DNA of 64,000 nucleotides. Origin: Bacteroides ndongoniae (GTDB taxonomy: Bacteria > Bacteroidota > Bacteroidia > Bacteroidales > Bacteroidaceae). This document shows positions 59,495 to 64,000 of the stretch, piece by piece (position 1 is the stretch's first letter; each line of letters begins with the position of its first letter). A model generated the notes under the pieces. That model was given only the letters and a program-made list of their open reading frames with translations, was not told the origin of the DNA and searched no databases. The stretch is from contig NZ_FNVV01000014.1 in NCBI RefSeq assembly GCF_900108345.1, positions 1 to 64,000 of the forward strand, read 5' to 3'. Both the position numbers and the translations under genes were made by a program.

Positions 59495-59935
59495 TTAGTT
59501 CAGCATGTCTGTTACTGATTTTACTACTCCGGCTTTGAATACATCCGGCGACTTGCGGGCATTGCCGAATGCAAATTCGGTCATATTCTCCCTGGTTTCG
59601 TGCCCGTTTTTGTATTTGACAACAAACAGCGACGACCATGTTACTTTGTACTTTTCAGCAATTTCCTCGTTCTCCTTTTGACTGATGTCTATCACTCTGA
59701 ATACTACATCGCCATTCTTTATCTGCGAGGCAAAGTTTTCTTCTATTGCAGCCTTGGTATTGTTTTCAATGGCCATGCAGGTAGCACAGCGCTGTTTCCC
59801 ATGGAAATACAGTACTTCCACGTGGTCGCTGACAGCGACTTCTTTTTGAGCTTGTGCGGTTGCTTCGTTCTTTACATTCGTCTGGCATGAGGCAAATGCG
59901 AAACAGGCGGCAACCAGAAACAGAATCTTTTTCAT
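59495..59935 (-). CDS. ArsF-like lipoprotein with thioredoxin fold
   Basis: A 146-residue exported protein from the ATG at 59935. The lipobox FAFASC follows a signal peptide, so it is probably a lipoprotein. The mature part has a thioredoxin-like fold with RCATCMAIENNTK (CxxC). It fits the ArsF family, named as a nitroreductase subunit acting on nitrophenyl arsenicals. It follows arsR, with an ArsR-type operator between them. Confidence 0.85.
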   Translation of the reverse strand: MKKILFLVAACFAFASCQTNVKNEATAQAQKEVAVSDHVEVLYFHGKQRCATCMAIENNTKAAIEENFASQIKNGDVVFRVIDISQKENEEIAEKYKVTWSSLFVVKYKNGHETRENMTEFAFGNARKSPDVFKAGVVKSVTDMLN

Positions 59936-59961
59936 GTTTATAATATATTTAATGTTAGTAA

Positions 59962-59977
59962 TTCGTAAAACAACGAA
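59962..59977. promoter_or_regulatory. ArsR-type operator between arsR and arsF
   Basis: TTCGTAAAACAACGAA has the same TTCG-N8-CGAA dyad as the sites at 58421 and 60350. It lies 27 nt before the arsF start. Confidence 0.7.
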
Positions 59978-59998
59978 CATCTATTGCAAAAAAAGAGC

Positions 59999-60325
59999 TT
60001 AACTGCAGCAGCTCTCTTTTTTGCATACCGGCTGTCCGAAGAAGTCGGCAAACATTCTTCTGGCTATTTCCCAGTTTTCTTTATTGATGCAGTATCTTAC
60101 TTTAGGTGCCTCAATTTCTCCTTGGATCAGTTCGGCTTCCTTCAGCTCCTTCAGGTGTTGCGATACCGTAGCTTTGGCTATGGGCAGTTCTTCGTGGATG
60201 TCGCCGAAAAAGCAACATTCCTGAGCTGCTAGAAACTGGAGTATGGCTATGCGTGCGGGATGCCCCATGGCTTTGGCAAAACGAGCTATCTTTTCCTGTT
60301 CTTCTGAATATTTCTTTTGAGTCAT
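59999..60325 (-). CDS. arsR: ArsR/SmtB-family repressor
   Basis: A 108-residue winged-helix protein. [29 protein letters not shown] and the recognition helix [18 protein letters not shown] are typical, and the arsenite-binding cysteines may be in QECCF (two Cys) and in the C-terminal KKESCC tail. It heads the leftward operon (arsR, F, G, E, permease, arsC) and probably represses it through the dyad at 60350-60365. Confidence 0.93.
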   Translation of the reverse strand: MTQKKYSEEQEKIARFAKAMGHPARIAILQFLAAQECCFFGDIHEELPIAKATVSQHLKELKEAELIQGEIEAPKVRYCINKENWEIARRMFADFFGQPVCKKESCCS

Positions 60326-60349
60326 TGCTGTCTTTTTTCTTGTTTGTTG

Positions 60350-60365
60350 TTCGCAAAAATACGAA
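60350..60365 (-). promoter_or_regulatory. ArsR operator overlapping the arsR promoter
   Basis: TTCGCAAAAATACGAA on the plus strand is a dyad with eight bases between half-sites. On the minus strand the TATTTTTG -7 box is inside it, so binding would block RNA polymerase directly. Confidence 0.75.
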
Positions 60366-60467
60366 TAATATATTTCTTGTCAAAAGAATTTTCATTTTTC
60401 TTCTTTTGAAGAAGATAATTATGCATGGAAAGTGCTAATTTTGTCAGGTACCAATGATGTAAAAGAG

Positions 60468-61679
60468 ATGAAATCGTTTCCTATTGTAGATTGGAATAAA
60501 GGACAGCAACACCGTTGGCGGTTGCCGTTGATAGTGGGCTTACTGGTTCTTGTGGTGGGTGGCTCGGTGTGGCTGAACACTTCTCCTTTCCGTTCGGGAT
60601 TTGAGATAACCGATGAATTGGGAGGAAATATTTTTCCTTCGAGTATATTGTCTGTAGCTACGACCGATGCACAGGTCATTGTGCCTTCCGATTCTTTGTA
60701 TGTAGGCAATCCGAAGTCGTGTATCAGCATACGAGTCCGTTCGGGCAAGGCATATAGCCGTGTGCGTATCGAAGTGGCCGAAACACCTTTCTTTTCGCTC
60801 TCGGTGTCGGAGTTCGTATTGGCCAAGCCACATACGGAGTATACCATTTATCCCGATATTATCTGGAATTACGAAGCGTTGAAGAACAACAAGCAGGCAG
60901 AGCCTATCAGCGTGGCAGTAACGGTCGAACTCAACGGTAAGGAGATGGGGCAGCGGGTACGTACTTTTTCGGTGCGCAGCATCAACGAATGCCTGCTGGG
61001 CTATGTGACCGACGGTACTAAGTTTCACGATACTGGCGTTTTCTTTGCTGCTTACGTCAACGAAGAAAACCCCATGATAGACCAACTGCTGCGTGAGGCG
61101 CTGAATACACGCATCGTCAATCGTTTCTTGGGTTATCAAGGTGGTACGGCCGGGTCGGTGGACAAGCAAGTATACGCTTTGTGGAATGTGTTGCAGAAGC
61201 GGAATTTTCGTTATAGCTCGGTATCGAACACAAGCTTGTCGAGTAATGTTGTCTTTTCACAGCGGGTACGTACATTCGATGATGCCCTCAATTCTTCACA
61301 AATCAACTGTGTGGACGGTAGTGTACTGTTTGCCTCGCTGTTACGTGCTATCAACATCGAGCCCATTCTGGTGCGTATACCCGGCCACATGTTTGTGGGT
61401 TACTATACCGACAACGGGCATAAGAATATGGATTTTCTGGAAACTACGATGATTGGCGATGTCGATTTGGACGATTTCTTCCCCGACGAGCGGCTCGACT
61501 CGACTATGGTGGGCAAGACGCAGAACCAGATGTCGCGCATCACCTTCGACAAGTCGAAAGAGTATGCCAACCGTAAGTATAAACAACATGAGGAAGGTAT
61601 CCATTCGGACAAGCTAAATTACATGTTTTTGGAAATATCGAAGGACGTCCGGCGTAAGATTCAGCCCATTGGCAGATAG
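60468..61679 (+). CDS. transglutaminase-like protein with one membrane anchor
   Basis: A 403-residue protein from the ATG at 60468. A single transmembrane helix (about 20-40: IVGLLVLVVGGSVW) anchors it. A beta-rich region follows. The C-terminal half has a transglutaminase/cysteine-protease-like set: INCVDGSVLFASLLRA (Cys), IPGHMFVGYY (His) and MDFLETTM (acidic). The order fits the catalytic triad. The substrate is not known; it could act on envelope proteins. It is divergent from arsR and 80 nt before the DUF3805 gene. Confidence 0.72.
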   Translation: MKSFPIVDWNKGQQHRWRLPLIVGLLVLVVGGSVWLNTSPFRSGFEITDELGGNIFPSSILSVATTDAQVIVPSDSLYVGNPKSCISIRVRSGKAYSRVRIEVAETPFFSLSVSEFVLAKPHTEYTIYPDIIWNYEALKNNKQAEPISVAVTVELNGKEMGQRVRTFSVRSINECLLGYVTDGTKFHDTGVFFAAYVNEENPMIDQLLREALNTRIVNRFLGYQGGTAGSVDKQVYALWNVLQKRNFRYSSVSNTSLSSNVVFSQRVRTFDDALNSSQINCVDGSVLFASLLRAINIEPILVRIPGHMFVGYYTDNGHKNMDFLETTMIGDVDLDDFFPDERLDSTMVGKTQNQMSRITFDKSKEYANRKYKQHEEGIHSDKLNYMFLEISKDVRRKIQPIGR

Positions 61680-61759
61680 GCTGCTTTTTGCGGGCTTCGC
61701 TTGCAAATGAGCTGCGGGAATGTTACCTTTGCCCAACCAACTCTGAATGGAATCACATT

Positions 61760-62566
61760 ATGGAACAACAGAAAAAGTATATTTCGCCGGGAGCCTGGTT
61801 CTCCATGCAATATCCGGCAACATGGAACGAATTCGAGGACGGTGAAGGTTCGTTCCTCTTTTATAATCCCGAAGAATGGACTGGAAACTTCCGCATTTCG
61901 GCTTATCGGGGTCAGGAAGGGTACGGACGTGAGTGCGTCAGCCTGGAACTGAAAGAAAATCCTGCCGCACGCCGGGCCAGGGTAGGAGCCTTGGACTGTG
62001 CCTACAGCCGTGAAACGTTCGAAGAAGATGGCGAACATTACACTTCGCACATCTGGATAACGGGTATCGACGATGTAGCATTCGAATGTTCGTTTACCGT
62101 TCGCAAGGGGCAGCCTGTGGCCGAAGCCGAACAGGTGATTGCTTCGTTGCAAGTGCGGAAGCAGGGTGTGAAATATCCGGCCGAGCTGATACCTGTGCGT
62201 GTTTCGGAAATCTGCCAGATTAACGAAGCTTATGAATGGGTGTCGAATACGGTTAAAGACTTGCTGAAGAAAGATTTCCAGGGAGTGGAAGCCGATGTGG
62301 AAAACATGCAGCAGGTGGTAGACCGTGGTGTGATAGGGCCTAAGAAAAAGGACCATTGGCTGGCTATGGGTATTACTCTTTGTGTCATTATGGCAAACGA
62401 GGAAGACGGAATGGAGTGGCGTACGTTGATTGACGGCAACCGTGAAGCTCCCGTATTGCTCAACACTGCCACCGGGCAGTGGGTCGATCCCATGAAGCTG
62501 GCATGGAGCAAGGTGAAAGCGGGCGAGAAAGTCAACCTGGCCGAAGCCTACTGTAACAATGGTTAA
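61760..62566 (+). CDS. DUF3805/DUF3806 domain protein
   Basis: A 268-residue protein from the ATG at 61760. ISPGAWFSMQYPATWNEFED and the following beta-rich part fit DUF3805. The C-terminal half (WVSNTVKDLLKKDF, DHWLAMGITLCVIMANEEDG) looks like DUF3806. Both are uncharacterised. No signal peptide or catalytic motif is visible, so the protein is probably cytoplasmic. The gene lies 27 nt before the ABC-F gene. Confidence 0.75.
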   Translation: MEQQKKYISPGAWFSMQYPATWNEFEDGEGSFLFYNPEEWTGNFRISAYRGQEGYGRECVSLELKENPAARRARVGALDCAYSRETFEEDGEHYTSHIWITGIDDVAFECSFTVRKGQPVAEAEQVIASLQVRKQGVKYPAELIPVRVSEICQINEAYEWVSNTVKDLLKKDFQGVEADVENMQQVVDRGVIGPKKKDHWLAMGITLCVIMANEEDGMEWRTLIDGNREAPVLLNTATGQWVDPMKLAWSKVKAGEKVNLAEAYCNNG

Positions 62567-62593
62567 TTCATTTATCATTCTTCATTTTAAATA

Positions 62594-64000
62594 ATGTCTT
62601 CAATATTACAAGTAGAAAACCTTACCAAGTCGTTCGGCGATTTGGTCTTATTTGAAAATATATCCTTCGGGCTGGCCGAAGGGCAGCGTGTGGGACTGAT
62701 TGCCAAAAACGGAAGCGGAAAGTCCACTTTACTGAGTATCCTGTCGGGTAAGGAAGGTTACGACGAGGGAAAGATAGCCTTTCGTCGAGACCTTCGCGTG
62801 GGCTATCTGGAGCAAAGTCCGCATTACCCCGAAGAACTGACGGTGCTCGAAGCCTGCTTTCATCATGGCAACAGCACCGTGGATCTGATTAAGGAGTACG
62901 AACGATGCTTGGCAACCGAAGGTCATCCCGGTATGGATGAACTCTTGCTTCGCATGGATCAGGAGAAAGCTTGGGATTATGAGCAGAAAGCCAAACAGAT
63001 ACTTTCTCAGCTGAAGATACGCGACTTCGACCAGCAGGTAAAGCACCTTTCGGGCGGACAGTTGAAGCGTGTGGCGCTGGCCAACACCCTGATTACCGAA
63101 CCCGATCTGCTGATTCTGGATGAGCCTACCAACCACCTTGACCTCGACATGACTGAGTGGCTGGAAGAGTATCTGCGGCGTACGAACCTGACTTTGCTGA
63201 TGGTGACTCACGACCGTTACTTCCTCGACAGGGTATGTTCTGAGATTATCGAAATAGACAACCGTACGATCTATTCGTACAAAGGAAACTACAGCTACTA
63301 TCTGGAGAAACGACAGGAACGGATCGATGCTAAGACGGTAGAAATCGAACGTGCCAACAATCTGTATCGTACCGAGCTGGAGTGGATGCGCCGTATGCCG
63401 CAGGCACGCGGACACAAGGCACGCTATCGCGAAGATGCTTTCTATGAACTGGAGAAGGTGGCAAAGCAGCGTTTTTACGATGCCAACGTCAAACTCGATG
63501 TGAAGGCTTCGTACATCGGCAACAAGATATTCGAGGCCGACCACCTGAGTAAGTCTTTTGGTGATCTGAAAATACTGGATGATTTCTCTTATATCTTTGC
63601 CCGTTACGAGAAGATGGGTATTGTCGGTAACAACGGTACCGGAAAATCGACCTTTATCAAGATACTGATGGGACTGGTGAAACCAGACAGTGGCACACTG
63701 GATATTGGTGAGACAGTTCGCTTCGGTTACTATTCGCAGGACGGACTTCAGTTTGACGAACAGATGAAGGTGATCGATGTAGTCCGTGACATTGCCGAAG
63801 TTATTGAACTGGGCAACGGCAAGCGGCTTACCGCTTCGCAGTTTTTGCAGCATTTTCTTTTTACTCCCGAAACTCAGCACAGTTACGTCTATAAACTGAG
63901 CGGCGGAGAACGCCGGCGGCTTTACCTCTGTACGGTGCTGATGCGCAATCCGAACTTCCTGGTGCTCGACGAGCCGACGAACGATCTGGACATCGTTACC
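62594..64000 (+). CDS. ABC-F family ATPase (partial, runs off the window)
   Basis: The first 469 residues are present and no stop is reached. The first ATPase has AKNGSGKSTLL (Walker A), HLSGGQLKRVALANTLI (signature) and LLILDEPTNHLDLDM (Walker B). An arginine-rich linker (about 240-300) with RMPQARGHKARYRE separates it from the second half, which has GNNGTGKSTFIK, KLSGGERRRLYL and FLVLDEPTNDLDIV. This is the soluble two-ATPase ABC-F layout (Uup-like) acting on the ribosome. Confidence 0.93.
   Translation, partial: MSSILQVENLTKSFGDLVLFENISFGLAEGQRVGLIAKNGSGKSTLLSILSGKEGYDEGKIAFRRDLRVGYLEQSPHYPEELTVLEACFHHGNSTVDLIKEYERCLATEGHPGMDELLLRMDQEKAWDYEQKAKQILSQLKIRDFDQQVKHLSGGQLKRVALANTLITEPDLLILDEPTNHLDLDMTEWLEEYLRRTNLTLLMVTHDRYFLDRVCSEIIEIDNRTIYSYKGNYSYYLEKRQERIDAKTVEIERANNLYRTELEWMRRMPQARGHKARYREDAFYELEKVAKQRFYDANVKLDVKASYIGNKIFEADHLSKSFGDLKILDDFSYIFARYEKMGIVGNNGTGKSTFIKILMGLVKPDSGTLDIGETVRFGYYSQDGLQFDEQMKVIDVVRDIAEVIELGNGKRLTASQFLQHFLFTPETQHSYVYKLSGGERRRLYLCTVLMRNPNFLVLDEPTNDLDIVT

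Noticed and set aside
62729..63880. 383-codon open frame on the minus strand
   Set aside because: It is antisense to the ABC-F gene, whose two ATPase domains are unmistakable.

Overview
The window is a Bacteroidales chromosome, most likely Bacteroides or Phocaeicola. Supporting signs are TAnnTTTG-type -7 boxes with TTTG/TTG about 19 bp upstream and almost no Shine-Dalgarno sequences, gldE, a tryptophanase, the FloA/NfeD pair, GDP-fucose synthesis genes, a Bacteroides-type arsR-arsF-arsG-arsE operon and Bacteroides-style mobilisation genes.

Positions 1-3539 look like the right end of one integrated island (island A). It holds a glutaredoxin/hydrolase pair, a tyrosine integrase, a zinc-ribbon/multi-HTH protein interrupted by an in-frame TGA, and an attachment region. 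Positions 3540-32239 are a second island (island B, about 28.7 kb) of the same family, inserted at the 3' end of mnmE. Island B ends on the right with its own integrase, an intact four-HTH protein and a closely matching attachment region. The two islands therefore sit head to tail at one site. Island B has a relaxase, a MobC-like protein, a candidate oriT, primase-like genes and an excisionase-like HTH, but no mating-pore genes, so it looks mobilisable rather than self-transmissible.

The cargo of island B is dominated by conflict genes built on GHKL ATPases. In order: hipBA; a large GHKL protein with a DUF3883-like nuclease end; a two-headed GHKL/kinase-like protein with a receiver-like partner; a seven-gene leftward operon (cytosine methyltransferase, DUF3883, MORC-like GHKL ATPase, Z1 helicase, DUF4420 nuclease, AIPR, Vsr); and a single protein joining an Mrr-like nuclease, a GHKL domain and a probable STAS-like tail. 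The seven-gene operon belongs to a known class of MORC/Z1 restriction-modification-like systems. The other GHKL genes are the best candidates for less described defence systems. Three promoters (both integrases and the excisionase/replication operon) share one operator with exactly conserved spacing.

From 32231 the window is ordinary chromosome: mnmE, fRMsr, uridine phosphorylase, floA/nfeD, ttcA, an alcohol dehydrogenase, RNase G, a 30-residue basic ribosomal-type protein, HU, mutY, ssb, gldE, a phosphopantetheinyl transferase and tnaA. Next come a cobalamin riboswitch with no gene behind it, a PhoR/PhoB-like two-component pair, GDP-fucose and UDP-sugar dehydrogenase genes, an arsenical resistance operon with three matching ArsR-type operators, two envelope or unknown proteins, and an ABC-F ATPase running off the right edge. 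Three intergenic arrays with a 22-bp period lie in this chromosomal part.
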